Below are positions 1 through 9,416 of a stretch of DNA of 34,462 bases, piece after piece. The notes beneath the pieces are model-generated. The model did not search any database. It worked only from the letters and a program-made list of their open reading frames with translations, and had not been told where the DNA came from. Both the position numbers and the translations under genes were made by a program. Source of the stretch: Pseudomonadota bacterium (GTDB taxonomy: Bacteria > Pseudomonadota > Alphaproteobacteria > Azospirillales > Azospirillaceae); the NCBI GenBank assembly GCA_023416455.1, contig JAEZHQ010000652.1, forward strand, positions 1 through 34,462, in the 5' to 3' direction. The first letter of the stretch is position 1. The number at the start of each line of letters is the position of its first letter.

Positions 1-921
1 GTCCTGCTTCTCGGCCGCTTCGCCGCCGCCGAGCGGCGCGCGGCGCTGGCGCGGGGCGCCACCGATCTCCTCGTCCGGCCGGTCACCGGCGCGGAGCTGG
101 CGGCGCGGCTGCGCGTGCATCTGGAGAACCGGGCGCTGAACCATTCCCTTGCGGAGGTCATCCGCAGCCTCCAGACGTTTCACAGCGGCGCCGTCCAGCG
201 CATGCAGCTCGCCCGCGACATGCAGCTCGCGCTTCTGCCCGAGGCGGAGGCGCGCCGCGACATCGAACGGCGCTATGGCGTGCGCCTGGACAGCCACTTC
301 GAATCCAGCGCCGAGCTGGGCGGCGACCTATGGGGCGCGCGCCCCATCGACGACCGGCGCTTCGCGGTGTTCCTGTGCGACTTCACCGGGCACGGCGTGG
401 CGGCGGCCCTGAACACCTTCCGCCTGCACGCCCTGCTCGCCAAGATCGACCTGCCGGGCGACGACCCGGCGGCCATGCTGGGCGCGGTGAGCCGGCTGCT
501 GGTCGGGCTGCTGCCGGAAAGCCAGTTCGCGGCCATGCTCTACGCCGTGATCGACACCGGCGCCGACCGGCTGACCTACGCCACCGCCGGCGCGCCGCGG
601 CCGATCATCGGCCTGCCCGGCGGGGCGCTGCGGGTGGGGGAAAGCGTCGGGCTGCCGCTCGGCGTGTCGCCCCTGGCCAGCTACCGCAACCACGCCATGG
701 ACTTCCCTCCCGGCGCCTTCCTGTTCCTGTTCAGCGACGCGCTGTTCGAGGCGCGCGACTGGGACGGTTGCCCGTTCGGCTATGACGGCCTGCTCGATCT
801 TGTGCGGGGGGCCGCGGGGAAGGGAACGCTCGCCGCCCTGCTCGGCCACTATTTCGAGATGATGCCCCGGCCGCTCGCCGACGACCTGACCGCCCTGTGG
901 CTGAGCCGGCGCGCCGGCTGA
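1..921 (+). CDS. Response regulator with PP2C/SpoIIE-type phosphatase output (5' partial)
   Basis: The reading frame is open from the first base, so the gene begins outside the window; 306 codons are visible. Residues 1-40 look like the end of a receiver domain, with the GATDLLVRP segment matching the usual Lys-Pro region. A helical linker ending in QLALLP follows, then a SpoIIE/RsbU-type PP2C domain. Visible metal-binding motifs are GGDLWG (Asp about 109), CDFTGHG (Asp about 127) and the terminal DDLTALW. The family dephosphorylates serine-phosphorylated STAS anti-anti-sigma proteins in partner-switching systems. The gene is convergent with a receiver-HATPase gene only 6 bases away, which suggests opposed phosphatase and kinase arms of one switch. 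That pairing is an inference, because no STAS protein is in the window. Confidence 0.88.
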   Translation, partial: VLLLGRFAAAERRAALARGATDLLVRPVTGAELAARLRVHLENRALNHSLAEVIRSLQTFHSGAVQRMQLARDMQLALLPEAEARRDIERRYGVRLDSHFESSAELGGDLWGARPIDDRRFAVFLCDFTGHGVAAALNTFRLHALLAKIDLPGDDPAAMLGAVSRLLVGLLPESQFAAMLYAVIDTGADRLTYATAGAPRPIIGLPGGALRVGESVGLPLGVSPLASYRNHAMDFPPGAFLFLFSDALFEARDWDGCPFGYDGLLDLVRGAAGKGTLAALLGHYFEMMPRPLADDLTALWLSRRAG

Positions 922-927
922 CCGCCC

Positions 928-1833
928 TCATCCGCCATGGGCCAGCTCGATGACCCCGACCACGGTGTTGCCGCAACCCAGATAGGTCAGGCTGTCGAAG
1001 CTGACCATGCGGGCGAGCGCGATGCCGCGCCCGTGGGTGGCGTCCGAGCGGAGAACCTCGACGTCCATGTGGCGAGTCCAGTCGAAACCGCGCCCCTGGT
1101 CGCTCACCGTGAAGGTGATGCGGCGGTCGTCGCGCTCGACGCGCAGGGTGGCGACCTTGTCGCGGTTCTCCGGATGGGCGAGGCGTGCCTCGACCTCGCG
1201 GGAGAGCTGGTTGCCCAGCTTGAGCGCGCCCTTGGCCTGGTAGCCGATGCCGAGGTTGCCGTGCTCGATGGCGTTCATCAGAAGCTCGGTCAGCCCGAAG
1301 GCCAGCTTGCGGGTGTTGGGCAGGAGCGAGGACAGGGCGATGGCGAGGTTGTACGCCTCCTGCGGCGCGCGGAACCGGAAGGTCCCGTCGCGCATCAGCG
1401 CCATGGCGTCGGAGCGGGAGCGCACGTCGCCGCGCAGCCGCCGCAGGCGCGCGAAGTCCTCCACCGCCGCCGCCGCCACCGAGCGCAGGAGGTCGCCGGG
1501 GTAGGGTTTGACCAGATAATAGAAAACCCCGGCCTGGATGGACTCGACGATGTCCGCGCTGGAGTCGGAGACCGTCTGCATGATGACGGGGATGGGCGCC
1601 AGCTCCGGATCGGCCTTCAGCCGGGCGATGAGGGCCAGACCGTCCATCCCCGGCAGGCAGCGGTCGAGCAGGATGACCTGCACGTTCTCCCGCGCCTCGG
1701 CCAGGATCCGCCAGGCCTCCTCGCCGCTGCCCGCCTCCAGCGTCCGGTAGCCCATGCGCCCCAGATAGCCGGCCGTGATGGCGCGGCTCATCTCCTCGTC
1801 GTCGACCACCAGGGCGGTTACAGGTTCGGCCAT
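928..1833 (-). CDS. Response regulator with RsbW-like HATPase (anti-sigma/serine kinase) output
   Basis: This 301-aa protein has an N-terminal receiver (acidic pair D11/D12, phospho-acceptor D57 in LLDRCLPGMDG, Lys109 in LVKP). Its C-terminal GHKL ATPase domain has an N-box ELLMNAIEHGN (N187), a G1 box SDQGRGFDW (D245) and a G2 region HGRGIALA. There is no HisKA dimerisation domain, so it is not a histidine kinase. The HATPase resembles RsbW/SpoIIAB serine kinases and the output of receiver-linked anti-sigma factors. It lies 95 bases downstream of the hybrid kinase gene on the same strand and is probably co-transcribed with it. The HPt domain of that kinase could phosphorylate D57. The convergent neighbour is a receiver-PP2C protein, the opposite activity in a partner switch. 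The ATG start gives a complete receiver. Confidence 0.9.
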   Translation of the reverse strand: MAEPVTALVVDDEEMSRAITAGYLGRMGYRTLEAGSGEEAWRILAEARENVQVILLDRCLPGMDGLALIARLKADPELAPIPVIMQTVSDSSADIVESIQAGVFYYLVKPYPGDLLRSVAAAAVEDFARLRRLRGDVRSRSDAMALMRDGTFRFRAPQEAYNLAIALSSLLPNTRKLAFGLTELLMNAIEHGNLGIGYQAKGALKLGNQLSREVEARLAHPENRDKVATLRVERDDRRITFTVSDQGRGFDWTRHMDVEVLRSDATHGRGIALARMVSFDSLTYLGCGNTVVGVIELAHGG

Positions 1834-1928
1834 GGGGCTCGTTCAACTCCGGCGCTGCGATGGCGGGCGGCGGGGGCCGGACTGTGGGGCCGGCGGGCGC
1901 TCCCGACGGGATTCCACCAAAGCCCCGG

Positions 1929-4900
1929 TTAAGAATCCGTTCCCGGCACCGGGCCGGCTCCTTCGGAGACGGCCGCGCGCTCCCGCTCCACCCCGGCGAT
2001 GCTGCGGGCGAGCGCCGCCACGGCTGGGGCGATGCCCTCGCCCCCATCTTCGCCCCCGTCCTCGCCCCTATCGTGACGGCGGGCGGCGGTCATCACCCGG
2101 TTGGCGGCGTCGGCCAGGGGCTGGAAACCGAGGTTGCCGGCTGCCCCCTTGATGATGTGGGCCTCATGCCCGACGGTGGCCGCATCCCCGGCCCGGGCGG
2201 CGGCGTGCAGCCGCTCCATGTGACCGGGAAGGTCGCGGAAGAAGGTCCGCATCAGATGGGCGAAGCCCTCCTCGCCCAGGGCCTCCAGCAGGTCCGCCCG
2301 CCTGGCCGGGGGGCTGGGGAGGGACGGCGGATCCCGGGGGACGGGCGGCGGCCCCCAGCGGTCAACCGCGCCCAGGAGCTGTTCGGGGCCGAGCGGCTTT
2401 GGCAGGTAATCGTCCATCCCGGCCGCCAGGCAGGCCGCGTCGTCGCCGTGCATGGCGTTGGCGGTCATCGCGACGATGGGCACCCGCCCGGCCGGACCGC
2501 CAAGGCGGCGGATGCTTCGGGTGGCCGCCAGCCCGTCCATCACCGGCATCTGGACGTCCATCAGGACAAGGTCGTAGGGCAGGGCGGCGACGGCGTTCAC
2601 CGCCTCCTCGCCGTTCGACACCGCGTCCGCCAGATGGCCGGCCCGGCGCAGCAGGGCGAGGGTGAGCTGCTGGCTCACCGGGTTGTCCTCCGCCACCAGG
2701 ACGCGGCAGCGCCGCGCCTGCGCCGGCCCTGCGGACCAGCCGGCGCCGGCGGCGCCGTGATGGAACGGTGGCTCCGGCGGCCCGTCGAGCAGCCGGGCGA
2801 GGCCGGCGCGCAGGGTGTTGGAGCGGATCGGCTTGACGATGAGCGCGTCAAACACCGCCGCCCGTTCCTGCCGCTTTTCGGCCCGCTCCTCGGCCCGCTG
2901 CGCGGCGGCGAGCGCCAGTCGAAGCCCGGCGAGCGCCGGCTGGGCGCGGATGCGCGCGGCCAGCTCCGGTCCGGTCATCCCCGGCATGTCATGGTCGAGG
3001 ATGGCGGCATCGAACGGGCGTCCGGCGGCGGCGGCGGCGCGCAGGCGCTCCAGCGCCTCCGGTCCCGTGGCCGCGGACTCCGCCGCGATGCCGAAGCCTT
3101 CGAGGTGGCGGACCAGCAGGTCGCGGCTGACCGCCGAGTCGTCGACCAGCAGGACCCGCCGGCCGCTCCAGTCGGCCGGGGCGAGGCCGGCGGCGGCGGG
3201 GAGGGCGCCGCGGTCCAGCGGGAGGCAGACCCAGAAGACGCTGCCGGCGCCCGGCGCGCTCTCCACCCCGATCCGGCCCCCCATCAGCTCGGTCAGCCGC
3301 TTGGCGATGGCCAGCCCGAGCCCGGTGCCGCCATGGCGCCGGGCCGCGGAGGCGTCGACCTGGGTGAACATGGTGAACAGCCGCGCCCGGTCGGCGGCCG
3401 AAATCCCGATGCCGGTGTCGCGGACCTCAATTCGCACCTCGGCGCGGCCGCGCCCGGCGGGTTCCTCCTCCGACAGGACGATGGTGACGCTGCCGTGGTC
3501 GGTGAACTTGACGGCGTTGCCAGCGAGGTTGATGAGGATCTGGCGGATGCGCCCGGGATCGCCGCGCAGCGGCCCGCGCAGGGAGGGCGGCACGTAGCTG
3601 ATCAGCTCCAGCCCCTTGGCGACGGCGCGCGGGGCCAGCAGCTCGACCACGCTTTCGACGAGCGGGACCGGGTCGAACTCGTTCACCTCCAGGTCGAGGC
3701 GTCCGGCGTCGATCTTCGAGAAGTCGAGGATGTCGTTGATGATGACGAGGAGCGACTCCGCCGACTCCCGGATGGTGGCGGCGTAGGTGCGCTGCTCCTC
3801 GTCCATCGGGGTCTCCAGCAGCAGGCCGGCCATGCCGATGACACCGTTCATGGGCGTGCGGATTTCGTGGCTGACGGTGGCCAGGAAGTCCATCTTGCTG
3901 CGCTGCCCGGCCTCGGCCTTCTCCTTGGCCTCGTGCAGGGCGCGTTCCACCCGCTTGCGTTCGGTCAGGTCGCGGATGATGGCGGCGAACAGCGGGCCGT
4001 GCCGGGTCTTCACCTCCGCCACCGAGATGTCGAGCGGAAACACCGACCCGTCCGCCCGCATGGCGTTGACCTCGCGGGTGAAGCCGGGACCCAGCCGGCG
4101 GTCGCCGCGCAGGATGTCCGCCAGGTGGCGGGCGTGGGACTCCTGCTGGAAGGGCGGGACGAGATCCCGGATGGCCCGTCCGGCCAGGGTCCCCGGCGGG
4201 CGGCCGAAGATCCGGTGGGCGGCCGGATTGGCGCTTTCGATGGTGCCGTCGGGCCGCGCTGTCAGAATGCCCTCGACGGCGGCCTCCAGTATGGCGTTCA
4301 GCCGGGCGTGTCCCTCGGCAAGCGCCGCCCCCTGCCGCTGGACCAGCGCCGCCGAGCGCATCAGCGTCACCGTGAACAGCAGGATCACCAGGACGAATCC
4401 GCCGACGATCAGGGCGGCGTCGTGCAGGCTCGTCCGCCAGCCGGCAAGCTCCTCCTCCTCGCTGCGGCTGATCGCCAGGACGAGCGGCCAGACCGGCGTG
4501 ACCCGGAAGGCGGTCAGCCGCGTGCCGCCGTCCGGGCCGGGCTCGCGGAAGACGCCGTGCTCGGCCGCCGGCAGGCGGTTGCGGAACAGCTCCGACCCGG
4601 CGGCCGACGCGCCGATCCGCTCAGGCGCCAGGGGCAGGCCGGCCAGCGGCACGCCGTCGTAGCGGAACAGCGTCACCGACCCCTGCCGGCCGATCTCCAC
4701 CGTCTGGAACAGGGCCTGGAAGTATTCGGGGTTGACCGACGCGACGATGACGCCGAGAAGGGCGCCGTCCGCGTCCGGCACGGCCCGGCTCATGGGCAGG
4801 ATCCATTTGCCCGAGCGGTCCTCGCCGGGGCCGGCCGCGACCAGGTTGCGGCCGCGGACCGGCCGCCCGATGACGAGGCCGGGGGCGGTGCCCGGGGCAA

Positions 4901-5321
4901 GGCTCCGGAACAACTCCCGCCCGGCGAAGGCATGGCGGCCGGACAGCCGGGAATCCTCGGTGGTCGCCACCAGCGTCCCGGCCGGGTCGAGCAGGGTCAG
5001 CGCCCGCAGATGAGGCGAGCGGCGCAGCCGCTCCAGGAGGAGCGCCACCGTCTCGTCCCGCGCCTGGCCGTCGCGGGGCAGGCCGGACGAGCCCAGCGCG
5101 TCGGCAATGGAGGCCAGCGTGACGTCCACCGACTGGACGGTCCGCGTGGTCGAGGCTTCCAGCGCGCTGGCCAGGTTGGAAAGGCTCTGCTCCGCCTTCT
5201 CCAGGGTCAGCGTCCGGCTGACGTGGAACTGGTGGCCGATTCCGAACAGCAGGGCGGTCACCGACAGGACCGCGAAGGCCAGCATTCCGCCCCGGTGCAG
5301 GAAGTGGCCGTGCGTCACCAT
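1929..5321 (-). CDS. Hybrid sensor histidine kinase/response regulator with HPt (dCache-PAS-HisKA-HATPase-REC-REC-HPt)
   Basis: A 1130-aa multidomain kinase of the BarA/ArcB-like layout. The order is TM1 (about 13-30), a periplasmic dCache/PDC-like sensor (about 35-300), TM2 (about 302-323), PAS (about 340-455) and HisKA with His485 in [12 protein letters not shown]. The HATPase follows, with N-box about 593-607, DTGIGI at 635 and GGTGLGLA at 664. Receiver 1 has D727/D728, acceptor D776 and K830. Receiver 2 has acceptor D922 in [11 protein letters not shown]. The HPt domain has His1055 in HIIKGAAGN. All catalytic residues for a four-step relay are present. A short Glu-Asp-Gly-Gly repeat sits near residue 1087. 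The sensed ligand is unknown. The receiver-HATPase gene directly downstream is the most likely relay target. The start codon puts TM1 at the N-terminus. Confidence 0.93.
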   Translation of the reverse strand: MVTHGHFLHRGGMLAFAVLSVTALLFGIGHQFHVSRTLTLEKAEQSLSNLASALEASTTRTVQSVDVTLASIADALGSSGLPRDGQARDETVALLLERLRRSPHLRALTLLDPAGTLVATTEDSRLSGRHAFAGRELFRSLAPGTAPGLVIGRPVRGRNLVAAGPGEDRSGKWILPMSRAVPDADGALLGVIVASVNPEYFQALFQTVEIGRQGSVTLFRYDGVPLAGLPLAPERIGASAAGSELFRNRLPAAEHGVFREPGPDGGTRLTAFRVTPVWPLVLAISRSEEEELAGWRTSLHDAALIVGGFVLVILLFTVTLMRSAALVQRQGAALAEGHARLNAILEAAVEGILTARPDGTIESANPAAHRIFGRPPGTLAGRAIRDLVPPFQQESHARHLADILRGDRRLGPGFTREVNAMRADGSVFPLDISVAEVKTRHGPLFAAIIRDLTERKRVERALHEAKEKAEAGQRSKMDFLATVSHEIRTPMNGVIGMAGLLLETPMDEEQRTYAATIRESAESLLVIINDILDFSKIDAGRLDLEVNEFDPVPLVESVVELLAPRAVAKGLELISYVPPSLRGPLRGDPGRIRQILINLAGNAVKFTDHGSVTIVLSEEEPAGRGRAEVRIEVRDTGIGISAADRARLFTMFTQVDASAARRHGGTGLGLAIAKRLTELMGGRIGVESAPGAGSVFWVCLPLDRGALPAAAGLAPADWSGRRVLLVDDSAVSRDLLVRHLEGFGIAAESAATGPEALERLRAAAAAGRPFDAAILDHDMPGMTGPELAARIRAQPALAGLRLALAAAQRAEERAEKRQERAAVFDALIVKPIRSNTLRAGLARLLDGPPEPPFHHGAAGAGWSAGPAQARRCRVLVAEDNPVSQQLTLALLRRAGHLADAVSNGEEAVNAVAALPYDLVLMDVQMPVMDGLAATRSIRRLGGPAGRVPIVAMTANAMHGDDAACLAAGMDDYLPKPLGPEQLLGAVDRWGPPPVPRDPPSLPSPPARRADLLEALGEEGFAHLMRTFFRDLPGHMERLHAAARAGDAATVGHEAHIIKGAAGNLGFQPLADAANRVMTAARRHDRGEDGGEDGGEGIAPAVAALARSIAGVERERAAVSEGAGPVPGTDS

Positions 5322-5430
5322 GGTGCGGGGGTCCCGGCGTTCAGGAAGGCCCGTCCCGGCGGGGACGGCGCTGGCCCGTCAGGGGTGCGGCGCAATGGTA
5401 ACAGCGGGTTGCGGATTCGCAAGCCGCAAG

Positions 5431-5511
5431 CGCGCGCCGGCCCGCGGCGGATGTCGGCGGTGTTAGTATGGCCCCGTCGGGGACGCGCCGCCGGCGGCGG
5501 GCCGGCGCGCG
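5431..5511 (+). repeat. Long inverted repeat in the leader of the solute-binding protein gene
   Basis: The arms 5431-5445 and 5497-5511 are perfect 15-bp inverted copies, GC only, separated by 51 bases that contain smaller nested GC palindromes around 5471-5482 and 5485-5498. The structure ends 8 bases before the AAGGAGG ribosome-binding site at 5519-5525. It could shape the 5' untranslated region, or be an upstream attenuator. No U-tract follows, so it is not a standard intrinsic terminator. Confidence 0.45.
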
Positions 5512-5531
5512 GAGTCGGAAGGAGGCGGGCG

Positions 5532-6386
5532 TTGAGGCGGGCGTTGCGGACGGGGGGACGGCTTTCGGCGAGGCCGGCGCGTTCCGGCTTTCCGGTTTCC
5601 CGGCCCGGCCTTCTTCTTCTCGCGGGGTTGGCGCTGCTGATGGCGGGGCCGGCCGCGTCCGAGGACCGACTCGACCGCATCCTGCGCAACGGCCTGCTGC
5701 GCGTCTGCATGTGGCCGGAGTATTACGCCATCTCCTACCGCAACCCGCGCACGGGCGAGCTTCAGGGGCTGGACATCGACCTGTCGCGGGCGCTGGCCGG
5801 CGATCTCGGCGCGGTCGTCGGCTTCGTGGAGTCGAGCTTCCCGCGCTTCGCCGAGGACCTGCGCAGCGACCGCTGCGACATCGGCATGTTCGCCATCGGC
5901 GTCACGCCGGCCCGCAGCCGTCTGGTGGCCTTCAGCCGGCCCTATCTGCGCAGCGGCATCCACGCCGTCACCACCCGGACGCACCCGCGCATCCGGGGCT
6001 GGGCGGACCTCGACCAGGAGGGGATGGTGATCGCCGTCCAGGAGGACACCTACATGGACGAGTATGCCCGCGGGGCCTTCCGGCGGGCCCGCGTCGTCGC
6101 CCTCTCGCATCCGCAGGCGCGCGAGGAGGAGGTGCAGTCCGGCCGTGCCGACGCCTTCCTGACCGATTATCCCTACGGCCAGCGCATGCTGGCCTTCCAT
6201 CCCTGGGCACAGCTGATCGCGCCGGACGGGCCGGTCCAGGAGACGCCCTACGCCTACGCCGTGGCGCCGGGCGAGCCGGCCTGGCTGGAGCGGGTGGACC
6301 GCTTCGTCGCGGCGATCAAGCGCGACGGCCGGCTGGAGGCCGTGGCCGCCCGCTACAAGCTGCTGCCCATCGTGGCGCTGGACTGA
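5532..6386 (+). CDS. Extracellular solute-binding protein, family 3 (amino-acid-binding type)
   Basis: A 284-aa exported protein of the SBP_bac_3 family. I chose the TTG start at 5532 because a near-perfect AAGGAGG lies 6 bases upstream (5519-5525); an in-frame ATG at 5451 lacks such a site and would put a low-quality Arg-rich stretch in front. The N-terminus has several arginines, a hydrophobic core LLLLAGLALLMAG and a likely cleavage near AAS-ED (about residue 44). The mature part carries family hallmarks: GLDIDLSRALA, a D-IGMFAIGVTPARSRLVAFSRPY block, and a C-terminal AAIKRDGRLEAVAARY helix. Such proteins bind polar amino acids for ABC import or act as ligand-sensing partners. No permease or ATPase genes are adjacent, so it is an orphan. 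It is divergent from the dCache hybrid kinase gene, so a role in sensing is possible but unproven. Confidence 0.85.
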   Translation: MRRALRTGGRLSARPARSGFPVSRPGLLLLAGLALLMAGPAASEDRLDRILRNGLLRVCMWPEYYAISYRNPRTGELQGLDIDLSRALAGDLGAVVGFVESSFPRFAEDLRSDRCDIGMFAIGVTPARSRLVAFSRPYLRSGIHAVTTRTHPRIRGWADLDQEGMVIAVQEDTYMDEYARGAFRRARVVALSHPQAREEEVQSGRADAFLTDYPYGQRMLAFHPWAQLIAPDGPVQETPYAYAVAPGEPAWLERVDRFVAAIKRDGRLEAVAARYKLLPIVALD

Positions 6387-6433
6387 ACGGGCTTCTCCAG
6401 GCCGGACCCTTGGGCCGGCCCCGCGCAAACCGC

Positions 6434-7360
6434 TCAGCAGGCCCCGCGCCAGTCGGCGCAGCCGGGGGGTGACCCGGCCCCCGCCGGGTGCCGCACGGCG
6501 TGCATCATGCTGTATTGGCCGGGGGTGATGCCGTAGACCTTCTTGAAGGTGCGGGCCATGTGCGGCTGGTCGGAGAAACCGGAGAGGACGGCCGCCTCCG
6601 CCGCCTGCTTGCGTTCCCGCAGCAGCCGTGCCGCCTCGTTGGCCCGCGCCTGCATGCGCCAGGCGCAGGGCGACAGGCCGAACACCCGCTCGAACTGCCG
6701 GATGAGGACGAACACCGAAAGCCCGACCTCCTCCGCCACCTCGCCGATCTGCATCGCCTCGGCTTCCGGATCGCCGAGCAGTTGGCGCGCGGCGGCCAGC
6801 CGCTCGTCGATGGCGCAGATGTTCCACTCCGTCGGCCCGTAGGCGTCGATGCTCCGGTAGAGATCCCGCACGAAGCTTTGCAGGTCGCGGGCCGAGATGG
6901 GGAGACCCTCGGCGCTGTGGTGCAGGTCCAGGAAGATCGAGGAGATGGCGAGCCCGGACTGCACCGGCCGTGAAAAATGGGTGCACGCGCAGTCGGATTG
7001 CGGGATGCCCAGCGCATCGGCGATCAGCGCGGAGGGCAGGTGGATGCTGCGCATGCGCCAGCCCTTCGGGCTGACCGGCTGCGCCGAATGGATCTGGTGC
7101 GCGCCGATGAGGGCCATCTGGCCCTTGGCGGTGATGTACTTCGCCTCGCCGACACCAAGCTCGACCGCGCCTTCGGTGACGGCGAGAACGGTCATCACGT
7201 CGTGGGAATGCGGGATGAACTCACGGTTGTAGCCGGCGTGGAACAGCACCGCATCCTCCACGTCGGAGACGCGCCAGCACGTGCGTGGCGATGTCCGCAA
7301 AGCGCCCAATTCCTCCCCCTTGTCCCTGGTGCCGGTCGCGACCCCGGTCCGGCCAGCCAT
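6434..7360 (-). CDS. AraC-family transcriptional regulator
   Basis: A 308-aa regulator with an N-terminal cupin-type effector domain (H51 and H53 in IPHSHDVMTV, then a G-A-V-ELGVG turn). A C-terminal double helix-turn-helix AraC domain spans about residues 215-295: IGEVAEEVGLSVFVLIRQFERVFGLSP, then SGFSDQPHMARTFKKVYGITPGQY. A longer frame opens upstream at 7495, but the start at 7360 is preferred: an AGGA lies about 9 bases upstream and the extra 45 residues resemble nothing. It is divergent from the CoA ligase/isomerase/binding protein/GST operon and probably controls it. A pair of inverted 14-bp sites lies between the two genes. The inducer is unknown. The terminal Cys-rich tail (SPPGCADWRGAC) is unusual. 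Confidence 0.9.
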   Translation of the reverse strand: MAGRTGVATGTRDKGEELGALRTSPRTCWRVSDVEDAVLFHAGYNREFIPHSHDVMTVLAVTEGAVELGVGEAKYITAKGQMALIGAHQIHSAQPVSPKGWRMRSIHLPSALIADALGIPQSDCACTHFSRPVQSGLAISSIFLDLHHSAEGLPISARDLQSFVRDLYRSIDAYGPTEWNICAIDERLAAARQLLGDPEAEAMQIGEVAEEVGLSVFVLIRQFERVFGLSPCAWRMQARANEAARLLRERKQAAEAAVLSGFSDQPHMARTFKKVYGITPGQYSMMHAVRHPAGAGSPPGCADWRGAC

Positions 7361-7602
7361 TATAGTCAGTCCTGCTGAACAATCTTGAACGGGATTGCGG
7401 GGGGCGCATGACGGAGCCGGGGTGAGCGCTCCTCCCGCGGCCGGCGGTGCTGAACCGGCGCACGCTGCAATCCGGTTCAATACAAAGGAAGCCAACCATC
7501 CCTAATGTGACCCACCGGATCACCGATGCGGCGCGCGGTTAAAGACAAGCTGCGGCCGCACTCAATGAAAATTTCGGATAACGGTGGATCGGGCAGAGAG
7601 GG
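7361..7602. promoter_or_regulatory. Divergent regulatory region with candidate AraC-type operators
   Basis: This is the 242-base region between the AraC regulator and the CoA ligase operon. The 14-mer TTGAACGGGATTGC at 7385-7398 recurs on the minus strand at 7467-7480 as TTGAACCGGATTGC (13 of 14 identical). A related partial site, CTGAACCGGCGCAC, is at 7450-7463, so 7451-7458 and 7472-7479 also form the inverted pair TGAACCGG/CCGGTTCA. Repeats of this kind between a regulator and its divergent target are typical operators, and the AraC protein is the obvious ligand. I could not assign a convincing -35/-10 pair. Confidence 0.6.
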
Positions 7603-9312
7603 ATGGGAAAACTTCACATGCAGGATTCGATCTTTGCTTGGATCAAAGGCGCGGAAGAGGAGCCGTTGCTTGATCTGACCGTGCACGGGTTGTTGACGCA
7701 GACGGTGGAGCGGCATGGCGCACGGGAGGCGCTGGTCGCGCGTCACCAGGGCATCCGCTGGAGCTACATGGAGCTGGCGGCCGAAGTGGATCGGCTGGCC
7801 CGCGCGCTGCTCGCCCTCGGGATCGGCCCTGGAGACCGGGTGGCGCTGTGCGCGCCCAACCGGGCGGAGTGGATCGTCACCCAGTACGCCACGGCCTCGA
7901 TCGGGGCCATCCTCGTCAGCCTCAACCCGGCCTACCGGGCCGCCGAGCTGCGCTTCGCCCTCGACAAGACCGGGGCCAAGGCGCTGTTCATCGCGGAGCG
8001 CTTCAAGAGCAGCGACTATGTCGCCATCCTCCGCGAGATCGCTCCCGAGCTTGGCGCGGCGGAGGCCGGAGACCTCCGCCTTGCGGCGCTGCCCGAGTTG
8101 CGCGCCATCGTCTGCTTCGGCGGCCGGACCGGGGAGGGGCTGCTGGCCTATGACGAGGCGCTGGGCCTTGGCGAGGGGGTCCGGCAGGAGGAACTCGACC
8201 GCCTGCGCGCCACGCTGCGGCCGGACGACCGCATCAACATCCAGTTCACCAGCGGCACCACCGGCCAGCCCAAGGGGGCGACCCTCACCCACCGCAACAT
8301 CGTCAACAACGGCCGCTTCACCGGACGGCGGATGGGCTTCACCCATGCCGACCGGCTGTGCATCGCGGTGCCGCTGTTCCATTGCCTCGGCCTGGTGATG
8401 TCGAGCCTGGCCTGCGTCAGCCACGGCGCCACCATGGTGCTCTCCTGCGAGGGCTTCGACGCCGGCACCGTGCTGCGCACCATTCAGGAGGAGCGGTGCA
8501 CCGCGCTGAACGGCGTGCCCACCATGTTCATCGCCCAGCTCGCGCATCCGGAGTTCGAGCACTTCGACCTGTCCAGCCTGCGCACCGGGATCGTCACCGG
8601 CGCGCCGTGCCCCATCGAGATGATGCGCCGGATCGTGCGGGACATGGGCATGCGGGAGGTCACCATCGCCTTCGGCATGACCGAGACCAGCCCGGTCATC
8701 TTCCAGACCGGCGTCGACGAGACGCTGGAGCGGCGGGTGACCACGGTGGGGCGGGTCCATCCCCACGTCGAGGTCCGCCTCGTCGACGAGGCCGGGCGGC
8801 CGGTACGCCGCGGCGAGCGGGGCGAGGTGTGCGTGCGCGGCTATTCGGTGATGCACGGCTACTGGCGCGACCCCGACAAGACCGCCGAGGCCATCGACCC
8901 CGGCGGGTGGATGCACACGGGCGACATCGCGGTGCTGGACCGGGACGGCTACCTGAACGTGGTCGGGCGCCTCAAGGACATGGTCATCCGCGGCGGGGAG
9001 AACCTGTTCCCGCGGGAGATCGAGGAGTTCCTCGCCACCCACCCGGCCGTCCAGCAGGTGCAGGTCTTCGGCGTGCCCGACGCGAAATACGGCGAGGAGC
9101 TGTGCGCCTGGATCGTCCCGCGGCCGGGCAGCACCATCGCCGAGGCCGACATCCGGACCTTCTGCGAGGGCCGGATCTCGCACCAGAAAATCCCCCGCTA
9201 CCTCCGCTTCGTCGACGCCATTCCCGTCACCGCCAGCGGCAAGGCGGTCAAGTCGGAGATGCGCCGGGCGATGATCGACGAACTCTCGCTCCGCGAGATG
9301 CGGACGGCCTGA
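7603..9312 (+). CDS. AMP-dependent acyl-CoA synthetase/ligase
   Basis: A 569-aa adenylate-forming enzyme of the fatty-acyl/aryl-CoA ligase superfamily. It activates a carboxylic acid with ATP to the acyl-AMP, then forms the CoA thioester. Visible motifs are the P-loop FTSGTTGQPKG (about 215-225), the A5 motif FGMTETSP, A7 GWMHTGDIA, the A8 hinge GRLKDMVIRGGENLFPREIE, and the A10 catalytic Lys547 in TASGK. The length is normal for the family. The substrate cannot be read from the sequence; medium-chain fatty acids or aromatic acids are both possible. A second in-frame ATG at 7618 is an alternative start, because the purine-rich stretch before 7603 is very close to the codon. It is the first gene of a four-gene operon with an isomerase, a periplasmic binding protein and a GST, which favours a catabolic role on an imported acid. 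Confidence 0.92.
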   Translation: MGKLHMQDSIFAWIKGAEEEPLLDLTVHGLLTQTVERHGAREALVARHQGIRWSYMELAAEVDRLARALLALGIGPGDRVALCAPNRAEWIVTQYATASIGAILVSLNPAYRAAELRFALDKTGAKALFIAERFKSSDYVAILREIAPELGAAEAGDLRLAALPELRAIVCFGGRTGEGLLAYDEALGLGEGVRQEELDRLRATLRPDDRINIQFTSGTTGQPKGATLTHRNIVNNGRFTGRRMGFTHADRLCIAVPLFHCLGLVMSSLACVSHGATMVLSCEGFDAGTVLRTIQEERCTALNGVPTMFIAQLAHPEFEHFDLSSLRTGIVTGAPCPIEMMRRIVRDMGMREVTIAFGMTETSPVIFQTGVDETLERRVTTVGRVHPHVEVRLVDEAGRPVRRGERGEVCVRGYSVMHGYWRDPDKTAEAIDPGGWMHTGDIAVLDRDGYLNVVGRLKDMVIRGGENLFPREIEEFLATHPAVQQVQVFGVPDAKYGEELCAWIVPRPGSTIAEADIRTFCEGRISHQKIPRYLRFVDAIPVTASGKAVKSEMRRAMIDELSLREMRTA

Positions 9313-9416
9313 CCCCGCGGCCGCGGGAAGCGGCCACCTCCGTCAGGAGGGCTTTCACAAAAAACGAAGGAGCGCGTCCGCTCCAGGACCGAATCCCGAG
9401 CGAGTAAAGGTGGGAG

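Noticed and set aside
1860..5450. Very long rightward open frame antisense to the hybrid kinase
   Set aside because: It is an effect of high GC. Its product is Arg/Gly/Pro-rich without domains, while the opposite strand encodes a complete kinase. Only its last part, from 5532, is a real gene.
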